Assembly: GCF_041734735.1 (NCBI RefSeq)
Contig: NC_134891.1
Span: 14,621,578 to 14,685,577 of the forward strand
Direction of reading: 5' to 3'
From: Babylonia areolata
Taxonomy: Eukaryota; Mollusca; Gastropoda; Neogastropoda; Buccinidae
Length of the DNA stretch: 64,000 bases
A program made the translations under genes and the position numbers. Shown here in pieces: positions 22,085 through 33,061 of this stretch; position 1 is the first letter of the stretch, and each line of letters starts with the position of its first letter. Below the pieces are notes generated by a model. It had not been told where the DNA came from. It was given only the letters and a program-made list of their open reading frames with translations, and did no database searches.

Positions 22085-24225
22085 CTATAACAATAATAAT
22101 AATGTACATTTATATAGCGCCCTTTCTCACTAAGAGCTCAGGGCGCTTTACATGAAAGAAAAATATTACAAGTAACATAAAACATTCATGACCACTCTTT
22201 CTCAAAAAACCCTCCCTCCACTCACACTCTTCCTTCCCACTCTACATACATCCAAAGTGAGCTGACATGGGTGGTGTTGGAGAAAAGGAAGCTGAGAGTA
22301 CTTATAAGTAGGTTTTAAAAAGATGAGTCTTTAGTGATGAGCGAAAAGCAGGAAGAGAATCAGATGCACGGATATGATAATGAAGGTTGTTCCAGATGTG
22401 AGGAGCAGCAAAGAAGAAAGAACGTTCACCATAGGTTCTTGTATTGACGCGAGGAGGTTTCAAAAGGTAACAGTCAGAGGAAGAGCGGAGATTTCTTGTG
22501 GGAGTGTAAACACTGATAAGGTCAGAAAGATATGTAGGTCCTGCGGAGTGGAAAGCAGAATGGCAGAGATACGCAACTTTGTATTTAATTCTCGCTTCAA
22601 TGGGGAGCCAATGTAGAGTGCGGCAGTGATCAGTACGTGGGACTCTGAGAGTCAGACGGGCAGCATTGTTTTGAAGTTTTTGAATTCGCTGAAGAATATT
22701 GTGTGGACAGCCTATGAGAAGAGAATTACAGTAGTCAGTTCGTGACAGCACAAAAGCAGAAATAAGAGCTTTAGTAGTTTCAACAGAAAGGTACTGACGG
22801 ATAGAGTTGATGCGACGAAGTTCACAATTGACTATGCGTATCAGATTTACTACCTGAGCATGCATGCTAATGTTTGAGTCAGGAATGACTCCAAGGTTCC
22901 TTGCTGATTTAGAAAACTGAACTATGGCGTCACCAAGCACATCAGAAGCAGGAAAGGAAGTAGATGTGAACATTCTTGCAGAGGAAATAATCATAGCTTC
23001 AGTTTTGTCATCATTCAAGTTTAGTTTGTTGAATGTCATCCAGGATTTAACATCGAGAATACAATCCTGCATTGACAGAATCAGCCTATGTACATGAATT
23101 TGCTCTGCAGACTTTTGTAGTTGAGTATCATCAGCAAAAGAGTGGTGAAGAACAGACTGACCAGAAATGACATCAGAAAGAGGAGCAGTGTACAGTACGA
23201 ACAGAACGGGGCCCAGGACAGAGCCTTGTGGCACACCATAGGAGATCAGGGCTGGATTAGACTTAAAGTTACTAACAGAGACAGTCTGGAAGCGGTTGGA
23301 TATGTATGAAGAAAACCAACTCAGAACTGTTGAGTGAATCCCCAAAACATGTTCAAGTCTGGAAAGGAGTATGCTGTGGTCAATTGTGTCAAACGCAGCC
23401 GACAGATCGAGCAAAGTTAACACAGATAGTTTACCTTCATCAACAGACAGTAACAGGTCATTAATTACTTTCAACAACGGAGTTTCAGTGCTATGGGTAG
23501 ATTTATTATGCTGACTGAAAAGAAGAGAACAGGTTGTTTAATGCTAAATGGTCTGAAAGTTGGGAAAGAACAATTTTTTCAGTAATTTTGGACACAAAAG
23601 CAAGGTTGGATACAGGGCGAAAACGTTTGAGGTCATTGTGATCTAGAGTGGCTTTCTTTATCAGGGGCTTAACAAGTGCAGTTTTGAATACATCTGAGAA
23701 GACACCAGAAATTAAAGAATCATTTATAATTTTTGTTAGTGCAGGCAAAACAACATCCAAACACTAATACAGTAGTGGTGTGGGAAGGGGGTCCAGGTCA
23801 CATGTTTTTGGAGCAGACTTTTTCAACACAGTCAGTACATCTGTCTCTGAAACAGGTGTGAAGGCAACAAAAGGAACACCTTGAAATTCTTTTCCCGAGG
23901 GATGTGACACAAGTGACTGTGAATCCAGTTCTTTCCTGAGGTTAAATTTTTAGCAGAAAAAGTCTGAAAAGACACTGGGCAGTAATGAAGATGGATAGAT
24001 AGAAGGAAGCAAAGAAGATTTTGTTCTGCCACGAAGCTTATTTGTAATGCAATATAGTTCTTTGCTTGATTTAGCTTCGGAGAAAGTTAATAATGAATCA
24101 TCAACAGCAAACAAGAGCACATTATAAAAGTAACGCCCCAATAAATTAACATTCTTGAAATATTTGCTGTTTGAGGATAGGAGAGTTGAACAAAATCTTT
24201 TTACAGTTATAAACATCAGGTTGGC
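22085..24225 (-). mobile_element. L2-like LINE, 5'-truncated
   Basis: On the minus strand the 3' end reads GGCGCTATATAAATGTAC followed by (ATT)n at about 22085-22125, a typical L2/CR1-group terminus. Upstream lies an RT ORF (22302-23477), then in broken frames LIKKATLDHNDLKRFRPVSN (about 23600-23660) and, further 5', KSSKELYCITNKLRGR (about 24020-24065). The endonuclease is missing, so insertion was 5'-truncated. It lies inside the long inverted-repeat structure and is therefore younger than it. Confidence 0.75.
22302..23477 (-). CDS. LINE reverse transcriptase ORF, C-terminal two-thirds
   Basis: The 391-codon frame has TLLDLSAAFDTIDHSIL (palm A), YGVPQGSVLGPVLFVLYT (motif B), HHSFADDTQL (catalytic FADD) and LNLNDDKTEAMII. 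A C-terminal region follows with LIGCPHNILQRIQKLQNNAA, LHWLPIEARIKYKVAYLC and the family end SLKTHLFKTYL. It has a proper stop. It begins mid-RT: the fingers region is upstream in another frame, so about one frame change and the lost 5' part keep it from being whole. Confidence 0.75.
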   Translation of the reverse strand: MLKVINDLLLSVDEGKLSVLTLLDLSAAFDTIDHSILLSRLEHVLGIHSTVLSWFSSYISNRFQTVSVSNFKSNPALISYGVPQGSVLGPVLFVLYTAPLSDVISGQSVLHHSFADDTQLQKSAEQIHVHRLILSMQDCILDVKSWMTFNKLNLNDDKTEAMIISSARMFTSTSFPASDVLGDAIVQFSKSARNLGVIPDSNISMHAQVVNLIRIVNCELRRINSIRQYLSVETTKALISAFVLSRTDYCNSLLIGCPHNILQRIQKLQNNAARLTLRVPRTDHCRTLHWLPIEARIKYKVAYLCHSAFHSAGPTYLSDLISVYTPTRNLRSSSDCYLLKPPRVNTRTYGERSFFFAAPHIWNNLHYHIRASDSLPAFRSSLKTHLFKTYL

Positions 24226-24499
24226 CCAACAATAGCCTCACAATTTCCTCCAAGATGTTAAATCAGTGTAGCTTCGTGTGGAAAACAATTGTAAAATCAC
24301 CACAGGACACTCTAGATTCGTTTAAAACATATTCTTCAAATCAGTATTTGTTATATTCTGAAGCAGGGGAATATGACAAATGAAAACGTTAGCCACAAAA
24401 ACCACACGATTTTGCGACTTGAAGGTGATTCCTGGCAAAACAGCATTTTGGGGGTAGGGGAAGCAACTCGACCAGTGTGACTCCCAAAGGGTCAAATGT

Positions 24500-25037
24500 T
24501 CATCCAAATGCACAGAAATAATTTATAGAAGTCCCCGCAGGTCTCTGTATAAGAATAATTTCGAAAAGAGTGATACTGAAGTGATGAAATAAAACGACAG
24601 GACAATTTTAGGTTAATTCGTCAAAGATTTGATAATAGGCCAATACAAGCCTTAATTGTGGAACAAATGGATGAAATTATTTCAATTCTGGGTATCTATT
24701 CGGATAGAAAAGACCCTATTGATAAAGAAAACATATGATATTTGGTGGTTTACTTTATTTATTAAAAAAAGAAAAAAAAGAAAAAAAGATCTATGAGGGT
24801 TTGAAGATGAGCTTGTCTTAATTTCATTGACCAGGGCGGTAGAGGGTACCCTTGTGCCAAGGGCAGTAACTCTGAGTGTGTCCCAATATTTTTCATGGGA
24901 ACATGTAAACGTGAGTTCAGCACACACCAAAGAACATTTTAAGACTAGTCTACTTCATTCCTGGGAGATAAGGGGGGGGGGAGGTTGGGGGAGGGGGTGC
25001 ATGGTAACCCCCTCGGCCTTGCGGACAAATTGATACT
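24500..25037 (-). repeat. right inverted arm
   Basis: Reverse-complement partner of 20251-20735, with a G-rich tract at 24970-25005. It is about 50 bp longer because of an A-rich insertion near 24765-24790. Confidence 0.75.
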
Positions 25038-25077
25038 GTTGTGTATGCTGCCCACTTTGTTTACTGCGTGTCACTCG

Positions 25078-25470
25078 AGTGGAGTGATGGCCTAGAGGTA
25101 ACGCGTCCGCCTAGGAAGCGAGAGAATCTGAGCGCGGTGGTTCAAATCACGGCTCAGCCACCGATATTTTCTCCCCCTCCACTAGACCTTGAGTGGTGGT
25201 CTGGACGCTAGTCATTCGGATGAGACGATAAACCGAGGTCCCGTGTGCAGCATGCACTTAGCGCACGTAAAAGAACCCACGGCAACAAAAGGGTTCCTGG
25301 CAAAATTCTGTAGAAAAACCCACTTCGATAGGAAAAACAAATAAAAACTGCACGCAGGAAAAAATACAAAAAATGGGTGGCGCTGTAGTGTAGCGACGCG
25401 CTCTCCCTGTGGAGAGCAGCGCGAATTTCACACAGAGAACTCTGTTGTGATAAAAAGAAATACAAATACA
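25078..25470 (+). mobile_element. SINE family B, full-length
   Basis: The head has TGATGGCCTAGAGGTAACGC (box A) and GGTTCAAATCACGGC (box B). The core reads CCGAGGTCCCGTGTGCAGCA, GCGCACGTAAAAGAACCC and GGCAAAATTCTGTAGAAA. The tail reads GGTGGCGCTGTAGTGTAGCG and ends in ATACAAATACA repeats. The core is shared with family A but the 3' tail is not, implying the two depend on different partner LINEs. The copy is well preserved and thus young. Confidence 0.82.
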
Positions 25471-25523
25471 TATGATAACCCACTGCTAAATAGTGTATGT
25501 AGCCCAGTGTGTTGATGTTCCAG

Positions 25524-25692
25524 GTGTTTTCTGTACACGTCCTTCATGCTGACCGCGCTGTTCTCGGTGGGCGTGTTGATGGTTCAGGTGGACATCACCT
25601 GGCCCTCAGTCAACAAGGGCTATGTCATCCTGCTCTTTGTCATCACACACAACGTCATTGTTTGGTTCCACCTGACTGACGCTTTCCTGGAG
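25524..25692 (+). CDS. exon of a multi-pass membrane protein (two helices and a loop)
   Basis: The acceptor TTGATGTTCCAG and donor GAG|GTAATG bound 169 bp. After one base completing an arginine codon from the 13957-14018 exon, it reads CFLYTSFMLTALFSVGVLMV (helix), QVDITWPSVNKG (short outer loop) and YVILLFVITHNVIVWFHL (helix), then TDAFLE. It ends on a codon boundary. Two helices joined by a short loop, preceded by a helix plus basic loop, fit TM6-TM7 of a class C-type receptor. A different multi-pass protein is possible. The acceptor has a weak pyrimidine tract but the coding signal is strong. Confidence 0.6.
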
Positions 25693-26125
25693 GTAATGCC
25701 GACTGTGCTGATTACTTGCATGTCTGTCGCTTCCCTTATTTCTTTGTTTTCTGCAGTTGTCACCATTTGTTGACTATGGCTGCAGCTTTGTTTCCAGTTC
25801 TGAATTCATTGTATGTATGTTTATTTATCTATGCTTTTTTTTATTTTTTAAACTGTCCTTGTTCTGACTGTTGTGATTGTCGACATCATCATCATTGTAA
25901 GATGAATTCGTTCATGAATAAGTGGACACTGCTACCATTGTTCATTTGCTGACAATGTCTGTTGTTCAGTTTGTGTTCTCTTATTCTGTCTCTGTCTGTG
26001 CTGGTTGAATGGTATGTCCCTCGCATTTTGTGTGTGTGTATATGTGTATATGTGCAAGTGTGTATGTGCATGCAAGCAGTTTTGTGCCTGCACCTACAGT
26101 TTCTTATAAGCCACTGCACCAGTGT
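25693..26125. other. intron sequence
   Basis: T-rich with a TGTGTATATG run near 26030-26070. No exon is seen. Confidence 0.4.
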
Positions 26126-27428
26126 ACGAGGGATATTCATTAAAGATTTCTCCTGACCCACTTTCCATGGACTGGGAGGAACGAAACTTGGCACAGTTAT
26201 TAGTCTTTCACTACATAACGTACCACCAAGGTTGACACACTTATCCCATTTATGCAGCTTTGAAGACCTTGCCTGTAGATGTCTGCAGGTTGCGCCAGAA
26301 GACTTCGAAAATAAGCGTCTTGGAAGTGCTTGCCCTTCAAAAATTACTTAATGGTTGGAAAGAGGTGGAAGTCAGATGGTGCGAGGTCGGGAAAGTAAGC
26401 GGGTGACGAAAGATTTCATAGCCGCATGACCGTTCTTCCGTCTGGGCAACATGCGGATTGTGAACCGTGGCATTGTTTGCAGGAGACGGACACCTATGGT
26501 CAGCATGCCATGCTTCTCGGTTTTGATGCCCCCCCCCCCCCCCTCTCCTCCGACCCCCCACCCCCACCCCCAATTTCTGCAGCAATGAAGCGTATATCCC
26601 GGTAACTGTGGTACCCTTTGCCAGGAAATCCATCATCACTACTCCGCGCGAATCCCAGAAGACCGTGAGCAATACCTTGCCCGCCGAGGATTGGACACGT
26701 GCCGTCTTAGGAGGTGGTGAATCAAAATGCTTCAATTGCTTCGAGTGGGCTTTTGTCTCTGGGTCATAGTAATGGACATATGTTTCGTCCTGTTTGATTA
26801 GTCTGTCGAAGAAGTCCTGGTTTTCTTGGCACATGGCCAAAAGAGCCTAGGAGCACGCGACTCGTTCCTGTTTCTGAACAGATATGAGCAACCGGGGTAT
26901 CCATCGCATGTGCAGATGGTCATGGATGACCACAGACCCCACACTGATCTTGGGCTTGTTGCCGAACGGTAATGACGGCAATCCTTCAAAGTGGCGGCCT
27001 CCACTTGCCGGATGGTGTCTTCATTAATGGCGGACTGTGGCCTTCTGGGAATGGGAACCGTTTCCAGCAATGTCCAACCACATTTGAACTGACGATTCCA
27101 GTATTTGACATTGTAATACGATGGGGCATCCTCCCCATAAGTCTCTTTCATCTCAAACCTCTCCCTTGGTGTGCAGCCTCTCAAACGGTATTAGTATTAC
27201 ATGTCTCTCAAGTATACCTACAGAAACTTCACCGCTCTGCATTCAACTGGCTCTATTATCACACCTTACTCCACAATAGCACATGAAAAAGAGAAACTAT
27301 TATGAGTTCAGAGATGCAAGTTACCATGTGAACAATAGAGGTATTTATTATAAAACATATGCAGTTTCAACCTCCTACAATAACCGGAAGTAAGTCAGGG
27401 ATAATCTTCAATAAATATCCCCCGCAAC
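26126..27428 (-). mobile_element. mariner-like DNA transposon, decayed
   Basis: The left end CGAGGGATATTCATTAAAGA (26129) and the right end, read inward as CGGGGGATATTTATTGAAGA (to about 27424), are inverted termini about 1.3 kb apart, the usual mariner size. A TA lies at the left edge. The minus strand has an N-terminal helix-turn-helix region (FEMKETYGEDAPSYYNVKYW, RRPQSAINEDTI; about 27040-27160). The catalytic region follows with KQDETYVHYYDPETKAHSKQ, SSAGKVLLTVFWDSRGVVMM and DFLAKG (about 26620-26800). A degenerate C-terminus (WDKCVNLGG) lies near 26230. Frames shift more than once, and a poly-C expansion (about 26528-26575) interrupts the gene. Not active. Confidence 0.75.
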
Positions 27429-28249
27429 TGTGGCTGGGATCTATGGTTACATCTGTTTAACATCCATTGAAAATGATATATCACAGACCTTGAATCAAGG
27501 TCTTGAAAATGTTCTTAGCATTTGTGCTCATTACTTGCAGAACTGTTGGCTGAGGAGAGGTGGCAGAATGGTTAAGACGCTTACATGTCTGACAGGATTT
27601 ACGTTGACACAGGGTCAAGACTACAGCAGAATGTTATTTGTTTCGCCATCTGGACCACCATTTCTCACAAATATTTCATCGGTCTTGATGCAGCTTGTGC
27701 TGATAAATCAATTATCCACATCTATTGGATATGATAGAAAATCTGATCTTCACCTTGATAATAGTAATAGCAATGTCGATTTTCGAAGAAAGGAATCAAC
27801 TTTATTTCAGCACCAGATCGCGCAGTTCCAAATAGCCAGTCAAAGCGCCCCGACATGGTTGGTGTCGATGAGTGTGACACAGCCAAACCTAGCAGTCTGT
27901 CAGTCAGTCCACCAGTTGACACACCGACTGAAAGTAAAGAAGGAAGGTCAGCCTGGAAAACAGGTCGTTGGGAGAGGAGTTGGTCAAAGAATGGGATCTT
28001 ATCTATGACTTGACCATTTTGTCTTCTTTGATTAAGTAATGTTTCCACTGCTGCTTTTGTTTTCCATTTTGCTGTTTCTTTCTTTTCTTGTCTTTTTTTT
28101 CCGTTGAAGTATTCTCTTCCTTGCGTGCATCTGTGTGTGTCTGTGTGCGTGCCCCATCGGTCCATCCATCCTTCTCTCCGTCTCTGAAAGTGTTTGTCTG
28201 TATGATACGGGACAACTGTTTTGATTCACCAGGATTTAGCTGACTTCCC
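27429..28249. other. no host gene seen; SINE scrap and low-information open frames
   Basis: A 192-codon open frame (27430-28008) runs through a SINE head fragment and simple sequence and has no recognisable domain. A CTTTCTTTTC-rich pyrimidine run lies near 28075-28110. Confidence 0.35.
27555..27620 (+). mobile_element. SINE family A head fragment
   Basis: GGTGGCAGAATGGTTAAGAC is the box A part of the family A head. The body is lost or unrecognisable after about 27620. Confidence 0.4.
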
Positions 28250-28620
28250 GTATATTCTCTATGTCATGCATTCTGCATATTATGTGCTCTTTTGTTTGTA
28301 CATTCTGCGTATTCTGTTGATTGTACATTTGCATATTGTACACAACATTCATTGTAATGTATAATGTATAATGTCAGTTTCACACTGTCAGTTGTACGCT
28401 CTGTCAACTTTTCACTCTGTTAAGTGTACATTTTGCGTATTGTGTGCAGTGTATACTCTGTCAGTTATACATTCTGCTCTGTTTATTATACACTTTGTAC
28501 TTTGTATACTCTCTACATTGTCGTTGATATACTGTCATTTGTACATTTTGCACATTGTATGCTCTCTTTAATGTACGCTATGTAATACTCTCTGTATGTC
28601 ATACACTCTGTTGCAGTTCT
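28250..28620. repeat. degenerate minisatellite of about 20-25 bp words
   Basis: Loosely repeated words (TGTACATTCTGC, TTATACACTTTG, TATACTCTGTCAG) fill the region with poor phase. An old, diverged tandem repeat is the simplest reading. Confidence 0.45.
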
Positions 28621-28984
28621 GTCCATGCATAAATGTGGAAGACGGTTTCATGGGTATGCTCTCTCTCTCCCACTCTCCCTCTCTCATTCTGTCCCATCCT
28701 GCTGGCAATGTCTTCATAATAACAAACACGCAACAGTGATTTTTATGGTGATTTGGTACTGTTGATAGAAGACAGGAATGATGAGACTGGTGATAATAAG
28801 TTATCCGTGAATTATATAACATCACATTGCTTGTTAGTTTTATGTGGAAGTAATGGTAAAGATATGGAAACACTGAACTTTAAATTTTATAAAGACTGAT
28901 AAACCAACATGCATGTACGCATGCATGCCAGCACGTATGCACGTGATCATGATGTCGTTCATTTAGTCCCAGCCTACAGACCAA

Positions 28985-30963
28985 AGATGAAGACAGCCGA
29001 TTGTGAAAAAGAGTGTGAAAGTTTTGACGTCAGAGAGAGTGGATGAACTGAGAGGATGTTTTGGTTGTACTGACTGGAGTGTGTTGACTGGCCCATGTGA
29101 AAATGTTTACGAAGCAGCCGATGTTGTTACCTCTTATATCAATTTCTGTGAAGATATGATAATTCCAACAAAAACAATTAAACTTTTCTCCAACAACAAA
29201 CCATGGATCTCAAAGTCTCTCAAAACCATTTTAAACGAGAAAAGGGTAGCGTTTCAGTCTGCGAACAAGAAGGATAGAAAACTGGTACAAAAGAAGCTTA
29301 GAGGGGAATTACGGAGGGGACAGAGGGAATTGAAATCAAAAGAAGAGCATCAGTTTCAGACAGGAAAAATGGCAGGTGCATGCAATGGGTTAAAAATTAT
29401 CACCGGAGAAACGAAAAGGAAAATAGTCACTTGTGAAATGAAAAGGGATGAACAGGTTCATTTTTCAAACAAACTTTATGATTTCTACTATCGCTTTGAA
29501 AGGAATGATCTGGGAAGGGAACAGGATAGTGTTATCTCACAGTTGCAGGAAAAGATCAAAGACACAGGTCAGGACTTTGAGATCGATGCAAAAGTTGTTG
29601 AATCTTAATTTTTAAAACTGAATGTCAAGAAGGCAATAGGCTCAGATAATATCTGCGGAAGATTATTGAAAACATGTGCTTCCCAGCTCTGTGACGTGTT
29701 CTGTAAAATTTTCAACTGGTCTCCCAAGGACTGCTCTGTCCCCAACATTTGGAAAAACTCCACTATCTGTCCTATCCCCAAGAAAAAGAACCCAGCCGCA
29801 CTAAATGATTACCACCCTGTTGCCCTGACTTCAATAGTGATTAAATGATTTGGAAAAAATGTTCTCCGCCATCTACTTTCTTTCACTAAACAGCATCTTG
29901 ACCCTCTTCAGTTTGCTTACAAACCACACAGAAGTATTGATGATGCTATTCTAACTCTCTTTCGTAACGCTTTCCTTTATTTAAATAACACAGGATCTTT
30001 TGTTCGTATTCTTTTTGTTGACCTCTCTTCTGCTTTCAACACAATGCAACCTCATCTCCTTGCCCTCAAACTGCTGGACTTGGATGTTGATCCGAAGCTT
30101 ACTTTTTGGATAGTAAGTTTTCTTCTCAACAGAACTCAGTCCGTTCGTTTTCATTCTGCCTACTCTTCTCTAAAGTCTACTACTTGTGCACCCCAAGGTA
30201 CAGTACTGTCCCCTGTCCTATTTACACTGTACACAAATGACTGCAGAGGCACGGGGGAAACCCCTGTCATAGAATATTCTGATGATTCAGCTAATGAAGA
30301 TCTGTCCAACTCTGATGCTATTTACTTCAGTCAAATCAAAAAGTTCTGTTCTTGGTGTGAGGAAAACTATCTGGATCTGAACATACTGTAAACAAAAGAA
30401 ATGTTGATAGATTTTCGGAAAGGCCCCTTGCCTGTAGCTAACCTTGTTACAGATGGTCAAACAGTGGAAAGGGTGAATGAATATAGATATTTATGGACAA
30501 TCTTAGACAACAAGCTGACTTTTTCCAGGAATGTTGATTCCATTCACAAGAAATGTTGATCTAGAATATTTTGTTTGCAGAAACTAAGGAACATTGGTGT
30601 AGATTTCAATATTCTTCAAAGTTACTATCAATGTTGCATTCAGTCCGTGCTCACAGTTTCATTTTTGTGCTGGTATGGAAGTTTGGGAGTGAGGAGTAAG
30701 CGTGTTTTGAATGATGTCATGAGTGTGTGCAGTAAAATAGTGGAAGTGAAGCAAGCTAGCATGCAAGAGCTGTATGAGAAGCGAGTGGTTCACAGATAGC
30801 AACTGACGACACCCATATTTTAGCAAAGTACTATGAGCTACTGCCATCAGGACGACTCTACAGAACTTTTAAATTTGAAACCCAGAGTACTGAAGACTTT
30901 TATTCCACGTTCAATCCACCTTTTAAATTCTTGAGAACTAAGTGTGCGTGCGTGCGTGCGTGC

Positions 30964-31010
<47 letters not shown>

Positions 31011-31760
31011 TATACGCACATGCGCATCTGGGCTGTTTCTCTGTGTGTGTATGCGCGCTTTCATGTGAGTATGTGTGAAAGTCTGTGCATATGTTGTACC
31101 TTGTTCTAGTTTTTAAAAAAAATTACTTATTTTTTTTTTTTAACAATCTAATTTAGCTTAAAACACATGACAATGGTTGTTAAGAATGTACATTATATAT
31201 ATAGGATGAATGTGCAATATGCAGGATGAATGTTCAATACAATATGCCTGATCTTAACTTTCACATTTTAGATGTATTTATGTTAATAATTACGTTGTAA
31301 TAATCATAATTACAGTGTATATGCTTTTATTTGAAAACATGTTTATTACTCCTGTTTAATCAAGGAATGTTTAATGTTGCTTCCGCGCGCGCGTGTATGT
31401 ATGTGTGTACTGATTGTCTGGTTATGTTTTGCCACACCTGATGCAATTTATCTTTGTGAGATAATTAATTTATTCTTATCTTGATTATAATCAGTGTGCA
31501 ATATAGTATTTTATGCTCACAATCATAATTATTCAAAATAATTTTACATTTTGAAATACTGCCGGCCATGTGTGGAATGAATGTACGAAACAGTGTATGT
31601 GATATTTTTACATCTCTGTCTTCGTTATAATCCAAATAACTGTTGTTTTTTACAGACATGGTCTCCATGTTGTTTACTTGCCTATGTTGTGATAATGCAC
31701 CTGACCAAATTTCTCTAATTGGAGATAATAAAGTTATTCTTATCTTATCCTATAACAGTT
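28985..31760 (+). mobile_element. CR1/Rex1-like LINE, copy 1
   Basis: Starting inside the pre-RT linker (NNKPWISKSLKTILNEKR, about 29200), the frames run through NVKKAIGSDNICGRLL, ICPIPKKKNPAALNDYHPVA, PLQFAYKPHRSIDDAI, VDLSSAFNTMQPHLL (palm A), APQGTVLSPVLFTLYTND (motif B) and EYSDDSA (catalytic SDD). They end TFIPRSIHLLNS near 30934. The 3' region has a GT microsatellite and ends AATAAAGTTATTCTTATCTTA. Several in-frame stops (for example after KVVES, IVIK and NIL) and a 5' truncation disable it. The last 1.7 kb matches 54931-56612. Confidence 0.72.
30942..31010. repeat. (TGCG)n/(TG)n/(CG)n microsatellite
   Basis: Compound run just after the RT stop of the LINE. The second copy has a similar GT/GC run at the same relative place (55816-55840), so it is part of the element's 3' region. 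Confidence 0.9.
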
Positions 31761-31805
31761 ATAATCTGGTAGAAAGACCACATCACCCTAACATGGACAG
31801 ACTGA

Positions 31806-32188
31806 ACAGACAGACTGATTCATAGATTAATCAAAACAACCCCAAAGAATGTCAAAACTCCCCTCCAATCCACAGACCCCAGCACGCACTCGCCCATGCA
31901 GCCAAGAACCCACCAAGCTATAATGGCACCCCGCTCCTCCCGCCAGTCCCAACATTCCCCCAGAAGGAACCAATCCGAGGTCACCCACACCCAATGGACA
32001 GGTCAGGGTGGAGGTCAACTTCCCCTAGACGGCACGCCCCCTGTCAGTCCAATCTCTGAACTGCAGACCAAAGAAGAGCATGACAAAAAGTCATTGACTG
32101 ACTTTGTGGACGACATGGGGGCTTCTGAGGAAGAGGTGGCGTTTGTGGAGGGAGTGGGAGGGGACTGTGGGGAAGAGTGCTGGTGAAG
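31806..32188 (+). CDS. possible terminal exon: acidic C-terminal tail
   Basis: An open frame without stops from 31806 ends with TGA at 32187-32189. Its second half reads PLDGTPPVSPISELQ, KEEHDKKSLTDFVDDMGAS and EEEVAFVEG, with codon use typical of real coding sequence. Together with the Ser/Pro/Gln-rich first half it looks like a cytoplasmic tail. It could be the last exon of the membrane-protein gene at 13957 and 25524. I cannot fix an acceptor: several AG sites near 31800-31876 give different phases, and none joins 25692 directly in phase 0 with a good pyrimidine tract, so at least one exon may be missing. Confidence 0.4.
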
Positions 32189-32438
32189 AATTTGCAGCTG
32201 TGGGATATGTGTTTGCCAAGTGTGTGAGATGCCCACCATCCGCCAACATCAGTACTGTGGAGTCTCCGAGAGTTGTGAACCTGTGTGCTGAAGAATTTGG
32301 ACCAGATATCTGTCCCAAGGAATCCAGTCATCAGTTGTCAGCCATGAAAGCTCAGACAATACCAGCAGGGTGTAACATCCTACAATGATGAAGAAATTGG
32401 GTTGATTTCTTTTCTTTTTGAATATTTCCACTACAAGT

Positions 32439-32440
<2 letters not shown>

Positions 32441-32505
<65 letters not shown>
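32441..32505. repeat. (TA)n microsatellite
   Basis: About 32 uninterrupted TA units. Confidence 0.95.
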
Positions 32506-32508
<3 letters not shown>

Positions 32509-33061
32509 TTTAGTGATAATGTAATTTCTTTTATATTTGCATGATTACATTTGATATATTTATTTCTCAATACAGTTTTGAAGAAAAAATATTCTCCATA
32601 CTTCAGAACAGAAGATGTAAGTAATTTATTGGACAACGGATTGTGTAAACTGTATGTATGCGTATGAAGCTTATGTATGTGTGTGTGCAAGGAAGGAAAT
32701 GATGGTGCATGTCCTTGTTTATGTAACAGCATTCAAAGCATGAAATCCAAGCTGCATCACCCAGACACAAACCACAGTGTTGTATGTTTGTGTCACACAA
32801 GTATATTTTTCCAATGAATCTGATTTATATTTAATTGGAAGGTCTGAATGTGAAGTTTAAACATGCAGCAACAGGTATTTTAGTTTCTTTAAAAAAACAC
32901 ACAAAAAAACAAGACTGTGCTGTTACCCCCAAAGACATTGTGTATTCTATCTTCCAAAAGGCATCCAACGCTACTTACCCATACCACTTGCTTCACAGAC
33001 AGCACACATTCAAACATCTGCACAAAAGCAAACTCGCTCATATAGTCCATCAGGCAGCAGG
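32506..33061. other. no feature recognised
   Basis: AT-rich sequence between the TA run and the foldback element. Short frames only. Confidence 0.4.

Larger units (their letters stand above)
20251..25037. mobile_element. 4.8-kb structure with about 0.5-kb inverted terminal arms
   Basis: The left arm (20251-20735) and right arm (24500-25037) are inverted copies of each other. The outer edges share CAAGGCCGARGGGGTTACC and a G/C tract. Then come TGGGACGCACTCAGAGTTAC, CTTGGCACAAGGGTACCCTC, GACCCTATTGA(T/A)AAAG-like text, and the inner edge TACAGAGACCTGCGGGG. Divergence looks like 10-20% with indels. Between them are a second inverted repeat (20805-21565) and an inserted L2-like LINE (22085-24225). 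No transposase is recognised. It could be a foldback-type DNA element or two head-to-head copies of one repeat later separated by insertions. I see no target duplication. Confidence 0.5.

Noticed and set aside
20251-25037. Large inverted-repeat structure considered as a virus-like element with long terminal repeats
   Set aside because: No polymerase, protease, capsid, packaging or integrase gene is visible; only an L2-like LINE lies inside.
27430-28008. 192-codon open frame
   Set aside because: It crosses a SINE head fragment and has no domain, splice or promoter support; chance.
32104-32388. 94-codon frame overlapping the candidate tail exon
   Set aside because: Its start lies inside the better-supported frame and it lacks independent signals. 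Kept only as a remark.
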